DNA of 37,078 nt. It comes from Bacillota bacterium. GTDB lineage: Bacteria; Bacillota; Sulfobacillia; Sulfobacillales; Sulfobacillaceae. The translations under genes were made by a program, and so were the position numbers. Below are positions 17,978-25,580 of the stretch, piece by piece. Numbering within the stretch: position 1 is the stretch's first letter; the number at the start of each line of letters is the position of its first letter. The notes beneath the pieces were generated by a model. The model was not told the origin of the DNA. It worked only from the letters and a program-made list of their open reading frames with translations, and searched no databases. The stretch covers positions 1 through 37,078 of the forward strand of contig JAKADO010000023.1 of the NCBI GenBank assembly GCA_021820485.1. Direction: 5' to 3'.

Positions 17978-18396
17978 CCTGCCACTTCCCCCGAGCGTTA
18001 ATATGAGAGGATTCGCGACCCCACCGACATCTCCCTGCCAGGGGCACGACGCGATGGGCTCTTCGCCAAAGTTATGCGAGCCAGAGTTCGACGCTCCAGC
18101 CAGCCCCGCAGCACGCTATAGAGCGGAAACAAGCCGCCGCCATCAGAACCATTCGCCGTGCAGGGAAGGCCGGCCGAAAATCCCGAGCCACCCCATGCCC
18201 CTAGCGCAAAAAACCCGTGGCCGCAATCCCGTTGCCACAAAAAAATGCCTCCGATGGTCCTTTCGGAGGGAAAGAGCATCTCGGTCACCCGCTTTCGCAA
18301 TTCTGCCCAGCATAACATGCGGAGACGCTGACGGGCAGAGAGGAATCCTGGTTTCGGTGCCGAATGGAGAGAAATAACGCCAAGGAGGAAACGCCG
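17978..18396. other. 419-bp divergent gap between anmK and the peptidase gene
   Basis: No convincing gene in either strand. It holds a strong minus-strand terminator (listed separately) and a longer imperfect stem (TCTGCCCAGC, 18301-18310, against GCT-GAC-GGGCAGA, 18329-18341). A weak minus-strand -10-like TATGCT occurs near 18310. Short open frames here lack ribosome binding sites. Confidence 0.5.
18239..18269 (-). terminator. Orphan minus-strand terminator upstream of anmK
   Basis: Stem CCTCCGA / TCGGAGG with an 8-nt loop (18255-18262), then CA and seven T residues (18245-18239) on the minus strand. It lies 262 bp upstream of the anmK ATG and has no gene in front of it. Either it attenuates a leader or it ends a short RNA. 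Confidence 0.75.
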
Positions 18397-19494
18397 ATGT
18401 CGACAATCCGCGCACGTGACTTGGGACTCCCGTTTCGAGGCGAGACTGGCCCGTATAACGCCATCACCGATGTGCCGGGCGTCATGGTGGGCATGACCAC
18501 CCTCATCGAGGGAGACGGCCCTCTCACGCCCGGACGTGGCCCTGTCCGCACGGGAGTCACCGCCATTCTGCCGCGAGGATTCGAAAAGCCGCTTTTGCCA
18601 GTCTGGGCCGGGACGTTTCGATTCAATGGCAACGGCGAAATGACCGGTGTCCATTGGATCGAGGATGGCGGATACTTTGCCGGGCCGATATGCCTAACCA
18701 ATACCCACTCGGTGGGCATCGCCCATCATGCCGCCATTCGCTGGATGATTCAAACCTACCCCGAAGACTTTCTGCCCGTGCACCAATGGGCCATGCCGGT
18801 GATTGCCGAGACGTACGACGGGGTGTTGAACGACATCAACGGCCAGCACCTGACGGAGTCCCACGTCTTGTCCGCCCTTATGGGTGCCCGCAGCGGCCCC
18901 GTGCCCGAAGGCAGCACCGGCGGCGGCACCGGTATGATCGCCTATGGCTATAAGGCGGGCACCGGGACCGCCTCCCGGCGTATTGCGGCAGGGTCGTCCG
19001 CCTATACGGTAGGCGTTCTGGTGCAAGCCAACCATGGGGCCCGGCAATGGCTGGAAGTGCTGGGCGTGCCGTACGGCGCGGAAGATACGCCAGAAACCAT
19101 GGACCGAGGTTCCATCATCGTCGTCATCGCGACCGACATCCCCATGATGCCGCATCAGTTGAAGCGTGTCGCCCGGCGCGCCACACTGGGCATTGGGCGG
19201 CACGGGACAGTCGGGGGGAACAGCTCCGGGGACCTGTTTTTAGCCTTCACGACTAAGAACCCGCCACCGATGCCCGCATCCGGCGCTGAGGACATCATCG
19301 TGCGAGCGCTGAACGACAACTCGTTCGATCCCGTGTATGAAGCAGTGGTGCAGTGCGTGGAAGAGGCCGTACTGAATGCCATGGTGCAAGCAGGGCCGAT
19401 GGTCGCGGCGAAACCTGAGGGCAGGCAAATCCCGGCCATCAGCCATGAGCGATTGCGAGCCATTGCCCGCGTGCTGAGGGACCGGTCTAATTAA
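18397..19494 (+). CDS. P1 family peptidase (DmpA/BapA-like aminopeptidase)
   Basis: 365 aa. The family consists of autoprocessed Ntn-type aminopeptidases acting on D-amino-acid amides, beta-peptides or ordinary N-termini. The self-cleavage and nucleophile site is VGGNSSGDLFLAF, with the serine before GD (about Ser277) as the likely N-terminal nucleophile of the beta subunit. Other markers are NAITDVPGVMVG at the N-terminus and GSTGGGTGMIAYGYKAG in the middle. The ATG at 18397 has AAGGAGGA about 7 nt upstream. There is no signal peptide, so it is probably cytoplasmic. It is divergent from anmK; a role with cell-wall peptides is tempting but unproven. Its stop overlaps the stop of the convergent lipoprotein gene by 8 bp. 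Confidence 0.9.
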   Translation: MSTIRARDLGLPFRGETGPYNAITDVPGVMVGMTTLIEGDGPLTPGRGPVRTGVTAILPRGFEKPLLPVWAGTFRFNGNGEMTGVHWIEDGGYFAGPICLTNTHSVGIAHHAAIRWMIQTYPEDFLPVHQWAMPVIAETYDGVLNDINGQHLTESHVLSALMGARSGPVPEGSTGGGTGMIAYGYKAGTGTASRRIAAGSSAYTVGVLVQANHGARQWLEVLGVPYGAEDTPETMDRGSIIVVIATDIPMMPHQLKRVARRATLGIGRHGTVGGNSSGDLFLAFTTKNPPPMPASGAEDIIVRALNDNSFDPVYEAVVQCVEEAVLNAMVQAGPMVAAKPEGRQIPAISHERLRAIARVLRDRSN

Positions 19495-20626
19495 TCAACG
19501 TGGTCCATGAGATGTCGCCGGCGCTTTGCAGCACGAGCGTCTGCCCCCCCACCGCCGCTTGGGGATCCGGCAGGGTAACGCGGGTCTTTTGGTTCCAATC
19601 GATGAGAGCGCCCACCATCCCGAGGCCATTGACCGTGAGGTACGGCCCGCTGATAGTGGCTGCACCGCCCGGATTGATACGGGACGTCAGTTGGTACACC
19701 GTCCGCGTTTGCGCATCGGCCGCGTAGACTGGATACGGGCCGGGGTTGGTGAATGAGCTGGGCACCATCCGGTAGTTTCCGGAAAATATGACCAAATTGC
19801 GGGTAGCTCCATAAAGCAGTGTGGGAGCATGCCACACCGGGATCCTTTGGGTCACCCGGCCCTGTTGAAAGGACCAGTACCAGAGAGAGCCGTTCACGTT
19901 GGCAAGATGGAGGTCGCCAGAGTTGTTGACCGAAATCCATAGGCCTCCCGGAGCCGGCGCCATGGTAAAGAACATGCGGTTGTTGCTATGTGTGCCGACA
20001 TGCAGCAGTTGATGAAGCTGGCGGTTCTGCAGGTTGTACGCATACACCGTGCTGGTGAGCCCGTTCGGTCCGAGCAGATTGGCCAACCAGTAGGCCCAAT
20101 GGCCCCGAATGGTCAGTCCCTTGATGTCCCCCGCGCTGTACACGTTTCCGGGCAGCGTCATGGCTGTCCACTGGGCGCCGGTCTGGATGTTCTTGGCCAT
20201 GATTGCGTGATATCCATTTTTGATGGCGCTCCCGGGTTCATAAACCAGCCACGAGCCGGAGACATCGGCCACGTTGGCTTGAAGATTTGCCGAGAAGCTC
20301 GCCACGTTGCGCACCTGTCCGGTGGTGGCATTGACGAGATATAGGCCGTCGTGCCAGATCTTGGACTGAGCGTTCGCCATCGGAAAAACACCGAGCAGGA
20401 TGCCGCTTGCGTTGACCGACTCCACGTGGGTTCCCGTCGGGAGACCAGCCAAGGTGCGCCAGGTGCCCCGGAGGACACGGTTTAGCGACAGGGAACGCAG
20501 ATGGACGCTGCGCACTGCAAAATAATGCGGCGCGGCGGCCGTGTTGCCCGTTGCCATCCCCGTCCCACAGGATGACAACAGCAACGAGGACAGGGCGACC
20601 GCTGCTCGTCTCCCCCATTTCGCCAC
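19487..20626 (-). CDS. Predicted lipoprotein, possible beta-propeller
   Basis: 379 aa. The N-terminus MAKWGRRAAVALSSLLLSSC is a short lipoprotein signal ending in lipobox LSSC, with Cys20 as the acylation site. The mature part is rich in short hydrophobic strands with repeated GxW/NG turns (SGSWLVYEPGS, RGHWAYWLANL, NGSLWYWSF, SGPYLTVNGLG), suggesting a beta-propeller. I recognise no named family. GTG 20626 has AAGGGGG about 9-10 nt upstream. It lies 68 bp downstream of a DHA2 transporter gene on the same strand. A sensory or substrate-binding role is possible; no catalytic motif is visible. Confidence 0.75.
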   Translation of the reverse strand: MAKWGRRAAVALSSLLLSSCGTGMATGNTAAAPHYFAVRSVHLRSLSLNRVLRGTWRTLAGLPTGTHVESVNASGILLGVFPMANAQSKIWHDGLYLVNATTGQVRNVASFSANLQANVADVSGSWLVYEPGSAIKNGYHAIMAKNIQTGAQWTAMTLPGNVYSAGDIKGLTIRGHWAYWLANLLGPNGLTSTVYAYNLQNRQLHQLLHVGTHSNNRMFFTMAPAPGGLWISVNNSGDLHLANVNGSLWYWSFQQGRVTQRIPVWHAPTLLYGATRNLVIFSGNYRMVPSSFTNPGPYPVYAADAQTRTVYQLTSRINPGGAATISGPYLTVNGLGMVGALIDWNQKTRVTLPDPQAAVGGQTLVLQSAGDISWTTLIN

Positions 20627-20694
20627 CGTTTGACACCCCCTTGCTGTTTATCATACCGTCTTCTCGACAGGGAATAAACCGTTGCCGAGCGGGG

Positions 20695-22344
20695 TTAGTC
20701 AGGGCGAGAGGAAGTCTTTGGGGGCGTCTCCTCGTGCGAATCCTGAGCCTTGGTCTGAAAAAACTCGTCCTTTTTCAGCTTCACTTCGCGTAGAAAGAAC
20801 GTCCCGATAAGAGCCACCGCAGAGAAGGCCAGCCCCAGTTTGAACAAGTCCACAATGCCCATGCTCAGCGCCACTTTGAACGCGTGGAGAAAGTTTCGGT
20901 ACAAGAGTTGCCCTCCTGGAATGTGGGTAAATTTGGCAGCCAATGCACGTTGCGCCGAGGCGGTGGCGAGCGCCTGAGGATTCAACAATTGGACCCGAAT
21001 GGCTGTAGGCAGCTTGGCAATGAGTGCCTTTAATCCCGGTGACAACTGCCGTGGCAGCTCCCGGGTAAAGGTGCCGGTCATCAGCGATCCCAAAATGGGC
21101 GAAGCAATCACACCGCCCAACGAGCTGACAAATTGCTGAGTGGAGTTGACCATGCCAAGGATTTGATACGGAAAGGCATTCTGCACGGCGACATTCAAAA
21201 GAGGCATCAACGTGCCGACCCCTAGACCGAGCACAATCATGTTGATGACCACGGTCCCGTACCCGGTGGAGGCATTCATCCGCGTCAAGAGATACATGCC
21301 CAATATCATGATTCCCGCGGACACGTGGGCCTGAAGCTTGTATCGGCCGGTTCGGGAAATCAGTTGCCCGCCAACAATGCTGCCCACAATGAAGGACAGC
21401 ATCATGGGGGTCAGCACCACGCCGCTCCCTGATGCGGAGAGGCCGATCACTCCTTGCACAAACAGCGGCAGAAACATCAGTGATCCAAAGAGCCCCATCG
21501 ACACCATCAGTCCCACGACCATAGACGAGGTAAAGATGGGGTTTTTAAAGAGCACGGGACTCAGGACTGGGTTCTCGATCCGGCTTTCATAGATGGCAAA
21601 GGCCGCCAGCACCAAGCCCCCGACGATAAATAGGGTCAGGATCTGCCAGGATCCCCAGGGGTATTTGGACCCCGCCCAGGTAAACCCTAGCAAGACCGCC
21701 AACAGGCCAGCCACCAAGATTAAGCTCCCCAACAAGTCCGGCACGGCTTTATGCTCCGTGCGCACTGTGGGCAGGAAAATCCACACCAAAACCAAGGCGA
21801 TGAGCGCAATGGGGAGATTGATGTAGAACACCCAGCGCCAGCCGAAATTGTCGGTGATCCATCCGCCCAAGGCCGGTCCAATGATAGAGGCTAGCCCGAA
21901 GACGCCGCCAATGATGCCCATCCATCGCCCCCGCTCGCGGGGATTGAAAATGTCGCCAATGGTCGCGCGAGGCATGGACATCATGGCGCCAGCCCCTATC
22001 CCCTGCCCAGCGCGCGACAAGATGAGCGCCATCATGCTGTGGGAAAGGCCCGAAACCGCCGATCCGACCATAAAGGCGATTAGCCCGAAAAGATAGAACG
22101 GCTTTCGGCCGTACACATCCGACATCTTGCCGTAAATGGGCACCGTCACCGAAGACGCCATCATGTACGCTGTAAAAACCCAGGCATATAAGTTCAAGCC
22201 CCGCAGGTCGCCGATGATGGTGGGCATCGCCGTCGATACCACCGTTTGATCCATGGACGAAAAGAACATGGTAATAAGAACCGCAACCAGCACCCACCAG
22301 CGGCGCGCTCCCGTTATGCGGTTGGTAGCCTGAACCGAACTCAT
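20695..22344 (-). CDS. MFS drug:proton antiporter, DHA2 (EmrB/QacA) family
   Basis: 549 aa with about 14 hydrophobic segments. Signature motifs are clear: SSMDQTVVSTAMPTIIGDL (segment 1), GKMSDVYGRKPFYLFG (motif A), SRAGQGIGAGAMMSMP, and motif C-like GPALGGWITDNFGWRWVF. This is an export pump for lipophilic compounds. ATG 22344 is chosen for its upstream GAGGTG (5 nt). A longer frame to 22437 lacks a site. The extra C-terminal loop before the last segment (about 430-500) is typical for the group. An upstream inverted repeat may be an operator. It is not a close relative of the other DHA2 gene in the window. Confidence 0.92.
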   Translation of the reverse strand: MSSVQATNRITGARRWWVLVAVLITMFFSSMDQTVVSTAMPTIIGDLRGLNLYAWVFTAYMMASSVTVPIYGKMSDVYGRKPFYLFGLIAFMVGSAVSGLSHSMMALILSRAGQGIGAGAMMSMPRATIGDIFNPRERGRWMGIIGGVFGLASIIGPALGGWITDNFGWRWVFYINLPIALIALVLVWIFLPTVRTEHKAVPDLLGSLILVAGLLAVLLGFTWAGSKYPWGSWQILTLFIVGGLVLAAFAIYESRIENPVLSPVLFKNPIFTSSMVVGLMVSMGLFGSLMFLPLFVQGVIGLSASGSGVVLTPMMLSFIVGSIVGGQLISRTGRYKLQAHVSAGIMILGMYLLTRMNASTGYGTVVINMIVLGLGVGTLMPLLNVAVQNAFPYQILGMVNSTQQFVSSLGGVIASPILGSLMTGTFTRELPRQLSPGLKALIAKLPTAIRVQLLNPQALATASAQRALAAKFTHIPGGQLLYRNFLHAFKVALSMGIVDLFKLGLAFSAVALIGTFFLREVKLKKDEFFQTKAQDSHEETPPKTSSRPD

Positions 22345-22613
22345 CCAATCACCTCGCTCAGCGCTAGTGTGCATAAGCGAAGAGACCTTTAGTCGGACGC
22401 CTGCCCCAGTGGAACCAACAAAACGAGCCCTGTGCAATCTGAATAGAAAGGGGGTCGACGTTTCTTCGAGCTAAAGCCGACGATACACCGGAGCACCGCT
22501 TCAAAACGGCAGTTATACCCCCGAATGCCGCTCATTAGAAGTGTTAGTATTCGGATTACACTTAGACCGAGTACTCCTGGTCCGTCGTCGGACCGCGAAC
22601 ACTCCCCGGTCGT
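22345..22613. other. 269-bp gap with candidate operator
   Basis: No gene is supported. AAGTGT (22539-22544) and ACACTT (22558-22563) form an inverted repeat with a 13-bp spacer, upstream of the DHA2 gene. A small hairpin, GGTCCG-tcgt-CGGACC (22579-22594), lies 19 bp past the stop of the next minus-strand gene and could be its terminator, although no T run follows. Confidence 0.35.
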
Positions 22614-22901
22614 TTAAAAGGCGGGCATGTCTTCCGGCAGTGGTTCTTCCGGCCCATGGTCACGACGCCATTCGGCCACCCGCTGGCAGTCCGGGCAGTC
22701 GATGTCCTCGGGATTGAAGATGTGAACCCCGTGTTCGTGCACCGCATGCACCGCCTGCCAGAGGTCCCCGTTATCCGGTGCGTCGGCGTCCTCGGGAAGG
22801 CTATCGGATTGGATGCTTGGAGACGACCATGCGGGCAATCCCATGGCACAAAAGGAACACGGGGCCGTCGAATCGTCGCTGCTCACAGACCACCAGGGCA
22901 C
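22614..22901 (-). CDS. Small CxxC-containing hypothetical protein
   Basis: Up to 95 aa. Two CxxC pairs (APCSFCAMG near residue 15 and IDCPDCQRVAEW near 68) suggest a zinc-binding or thiol protein. The tail is acidic and proline-rich (EEPLPEDMPAF). No family is recognised. GTG 22901 and GTG 22886 are the possible starts; neither has a good ribosome binding site, so the start is uncertain. It lies between the DHA2 transporter and an amidohydrolase on the same strand. Composition and spacing of the cysteines make it more credible than a chance frame. Confidence 0.5.
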   Translation of the reverse strand: MPWWSVSSDDSTAPCSFCAMGLPAWSSPSIQSDSLPEDADAPDNGDLWQAVHAVHEHGVHIFNPEDIDCPDCQRVAEWRRDHGPEEPLPEDMPAF

Positions 22902-23072
22902 GAAAATCGGGATGGGAGTGCATTAAGTCCCCCAAACCCAGGAAGCTAGTTCAACCATGCTTTGCCCAATACAGGCCGAATCACTCGCGCTGCGGCAGGC
23001 GACCATCGAACCGCCATAAGTACGCCGCCGTTGCCATGAAAGGCAATCCTTACAGAACGCGCAAGACAGCGC

Positions 23073-23897
23073 CTATCCGTTCCAAAACCGCTCCAAATTT
23101 AGACGGAAAACCTTCTGGCGTATGGGTTCCTGTGCACATGCCTCCCAGATGCGCCACCAATGTGCATCGAACGGTTCCTCCAAAATTGGGACATCGCTTC
23201 CGTAGATAATCCGATCCGGGAAATGGTGGATGACAGCGCGCAGCGCTTCCATTCCGATGGTGAGTTGCGTGCTGGGGATGGCTGCCGTATCCAAATAGAG
23301 GTTGGGATATTGTTCCATCAGGCGCAAAAAGGCCTCCACCTCGTCAAACCCCAGATGGGCCACTTGGACTCGAAGCCGGGGATATCGGGCCATCAACGAA
23401 GCAAAGTACCCAACGCCTACCGTGGCATTGGCATGCGGTTCGCGCCCTGCATGAACCACGACCCCGCGGTTGCGCTCGAGGACCGCTCGATACAAGGGGT
23501 CCAGCCGCGCGTCGTCGAGTCGAACGGCCTGCACGTTGGCGTGAATTTTAAAGCCGGCCATCGACCATGAATCGAGCACTGTCTCCACGATTTCGGGCAA
23601 GTCCGGATCGTCGGGGTGAACGGTTCCATACAAGCGAGCCTCGGGGTGGGTCCTCCCCCAGGCATAAAGCCATTGATTCAGGTCTCGCGCGATGCCCGGC
23701 CGGTGAGCATACACCAACACGGACGCTCCCTGCATTCCATGGCGGACCAACTCATCCCACAGGGATTCCTCGTAAAAGTCCTGATACCGAATCTTCCATC
23801 CAGCGCGGTGAAACCAGTGGTAGATGCGGCGCTGCCAATGCTCAGGAAAGATATGAACATGCCCGTCGTAGTAAGGGATCGGCAAAGGCATTGTCAT
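23073..23897 (-). CDS. Amidohydrolase family protein (amidohydrolase 2 type)
   Basis: 274 aa, a metal-dependent TIM-barrel hydrolase or decarboxylase of the ACMSD-like group. Metal and catalytic motifs are in order: YYDGHVHIF (HxH), FKIHANVQAV (Lys strand), VVVHAGRE (His), VQVAHLGFDE (His) and IIYGSDVPIL (Asp). The substrate is unknown. ATG 23897 follows AAAGGAG by 4 nt and ATG 23891 by 10 nt; either may be used. It is divergent from the FMN reductase gene, and their promoters share about 110 bp. Confidence 0.88.
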   Translation of the reverse strand: MTMPLPIPYYDGHVHIFPEHWQRRIYHWFHRAGWKIRYQDFYEESLWDELVRHGMQGASVLVYAHRPGIARDLNQWLYAWGRTHPEARLYGTVHPDDPDLPEIVETVLDSWSMAGFKIHANVQAVRLDDARLDPLYRAVLERNRGVVVHAGREPHANATVGVGYFASLMARYPRLRVQVAHLGFDEVEAFLRLMEQYPNLYLDTAAIPSTQLTIGMEALRAVIHHFPDRIIYGSDVPILEEPFDAHWWRIWEACAQEPIRQKVFRLNLERFWNG

Positions 23898-23937
23898 CCG
23901 GCTCCTTTGCGCTCCATTGTACGGGATTTGCCATTGC

Positions 23938-23966
23938 TTGTGGGATGGACACAACTCCCGTATAAT
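23938..23966 (+). promoter_or_regulatory. Promoter of the FMN reductase-pirin unit
   Basis: TTGTGG (23938-23943) and a consensus TATAAT (23961-23966) are spaced by 17 bp. Just downstream, GTTACTTTTCGTTAGC shows a 10-bp-spaced direct repeat of GTTA that could be a regulator site. Confidence 0.65.
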
Positions 23967-24010
23967 TTAAGTTACTTTTCGTTAGCAAAACACACCCAAG
24001 GAGGACGTCA

Positions 24011-24574
24011 ATGCCTGTTTTACTTGTTGTCATCGCCAGCACGCGCCCAGGACGAGCCGGGCTTCCAGTCGGCCAATGGTTTGCGGACGTAGCCAAAGCC
24101 CATGGGGGATTTGAGGTCCGCATTGCTGATTTAAAGGAGCTCAACCTGCCGTTGATGGATGAAGCCAACCACCCGCGGTTTGGCCAATACGCTCAAGAAC
24201 ACACCAAGAAATGGAGCGCCATCGTCGATGCGGCCGATGCCGTTGCCTTGGTCTTCCCGGAGTATAACTTTGCCATGACGGCGCCGCTCAAGAATGCGCT
24301 CGACTATTTGTCCCGCGAGTGGCAGTACAAACCAGTCGGGCTAGTCAGCTACGGCGGCCTGTCAGCGGGTCTGCGCGCAGCACAGATGGTCAAGCAGGTG
24401 GTGACAACCCTAAAAATGATGCCGATGTCTGAAGGAGTAGGCATCCCCTTTGTCGCGCAACATATTCAAGATGGGGTGTTTCATCCGACCGAGCTTGTCG
24501 CCCAATCCGCGACCGCCATGCTGGACGAAATGGTGCGTTGGGAGTCGGCCCTTCGGGTTCTCCGGCAGGGCTAG
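24011..24574 (+). CDS. NADPH-dependent FMN reductase family protein
   Basis: 187 aa flavodoxin-fold oxidoreductase. VVIASTRPGRAGLPVGQWF is the FMN phosphate-binding loop. FPEYNFAMTAPLKNALDYLS is the second family motif, and VSYGGLSAGLRAAQ follows. Members reduce FMN, quinones, azo dyes or metals using NAD(P)H; the physiological substrate is unknown. ATG 24011 has AAGGAGG about 6 nt upstream and a good promoter further up. A pirin gene begins 22 bp after its stop. The pairing fits an oxidative or electrophile stress unit (inference). Confidence 0.92.
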   Translation: MPVLLVVIASTRPGRAGLPVGQWFADVAKAHGGFEVRIADLKELNLPLMDEANHPRFGQYAQEHTKKWSAIVDAADAVALVFPEYNFAMTAPLKNALDYLSREWQYKPVGLVSYGGLSAGLRAAQMVKQVVTTLKMMPMSEGVGIPFVAQHIQDGVFHPTELVAQSATAMLDEMVRWESALRVLRQG

Positions 24575-24596
24575 TCTGCAAGAAAGGAAGTCGGCC

Positions 24597-25430
24597 TTGT
24601 CGAATCGATCCATCATCAAATCATGGCGTCCTCAGCGAGAGCGGCAGAGCGCCATCCACGAGGCAGCGCAGGTGCTGCCTCCTGGCCGCTATCAGGAATT
24701 CGACCCCTTTTTGCTGATGGCCGAGGACTGGTTCTGGCATGGAACCTTTCTCGATCACCCGCATCGCGGCATAGAAACCGTCACCTACGTCATTTCCGGG
24801 CACATGGGGCACTACGACAACAAATCCGGCCACGAAGGGGTGTTGGGGCCGGGTGACGTGCAATGGATGACAGCAGGCCATGGTGTCATTCACAAGGAAG
24901 ATCCCGTACCGGGGGAAGAGGTGCACAGCCTCCAACTGTGGGTGAACCTACCGCGCGAATCCAAGCTGATGCCGCCTCGTTATCAAGACTTATCCGCATC
25001 CCGTGTTCCGATGCGCGAGGAGGATGGATATCTTATTCGGGTGTATTCCGGTCGTATGGCAGGGTTGGCTGCTCCCACCGACAACGTGGTCCCCATCGTC
25101 ATGGCCGAAATCCACCTTGAAGCTGGCCGCTCCTTAGAGGTCGATGTTGCCGGAGATCACAACGGATTTCTCTATATCTTGGAGGGAGAAGGCGCCTTTG
25201 GAGCCAACGCGCACCGAGGACGCAGCGGCGAGGTCTTGTGGCTATCCCCCGAATCCGCAGGCGAGCCCATAAGTCACCTCACGCTTCACGCGATCGCTCC
25301 CTTGCGTGTGCTGATTTATACGGGAAAGCCGCTTCATCAGCCGGTGGTGGCCTACGGTCCCTTTGTCATGACCAGCATCGAGGAAATCCAGGAAGCGTTT
25401 GACGACTATCACGGCGGCCGGTTCATCTGA
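24597..25430 (+). CDS. Pirin family protein
   Basis: 277 aa bicupin. The metal-site motifs HPHRGIETVTYVISG and TAGHGVIHKE are typical; in the family, three His and one Glu hold a metal ion. Pirins include quercetinases and redox-sensitive regulators; the role here is unknown. The start is TTG 24597, supported by AAAGGAAG 6 nt upstream. The frame is open further 5', but only as a shadow inside the FMN reductase gene. It probably forms an operon with that reductase. The C-terminal stop overlaps a promoter for the next gene. Confidence 0.9.
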   Translation: MSNRSIIKSWRPQRERQSAIHEAAQVLPPGRYQEFDPFLLMAEDWFWHGTFLDHPHRGIETVTYVISGHMGHYDNKSGHEGVLGPGDVQWMTAGHGVIHKEDPVPGEEVHSLQLWVNLPRESKLMPPRYQDLSASRVPMREEDGYLIRVYSGRMAGLAAPTDNVVPIVMAEIHLEAGRSLEVDVAGDHNGFLYILEGEGAFGANAHRGRSGEVLWLSPESAGEPISHLTLHAIAPLRVLIYTGKPLHQPVVAYGPFVMTSIEEIQEAFDDYHGGRFI

Positions 25431-25456
25431 CCGCGCTACTTTGCTCTTGCTATAAT
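25427..25456 (+). promoter_or_regulatory. Promoter of the GH15 gene, extended -10
   Basis: CTGACC (25427-25432), an 18-bp spacer and TGCTATAAT (TATAAT at 25451-25456). The TG one base upstream of the -10 box makes it an extended -10 promoter. The leader of about 115 nt before the ATG at 25581 contains a GAGGC-aga-GCCTC hairpin. Confidence 0.6.
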
Positions 25457-25580
25457 GAAGGCGCCTCCGGAAGGGTTTTTCATCTTGGAGTTCTTGCAGC
25501 GAATCCTCTCTGGAGGCAGAGCCTCTTCGAGGAACGCAGACCGCGGAATCTCTGGGAGGATTTGGAGGTGGTATGATCCT

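Noticed and set aside
17998..18654. Minus-strand 218-codon frame between anmK and the peptidase gene
   Set aside because: It overlaps the start of the peptidase gene, contains the T-run terminator and has no ribosome binding site or recognisable domain.
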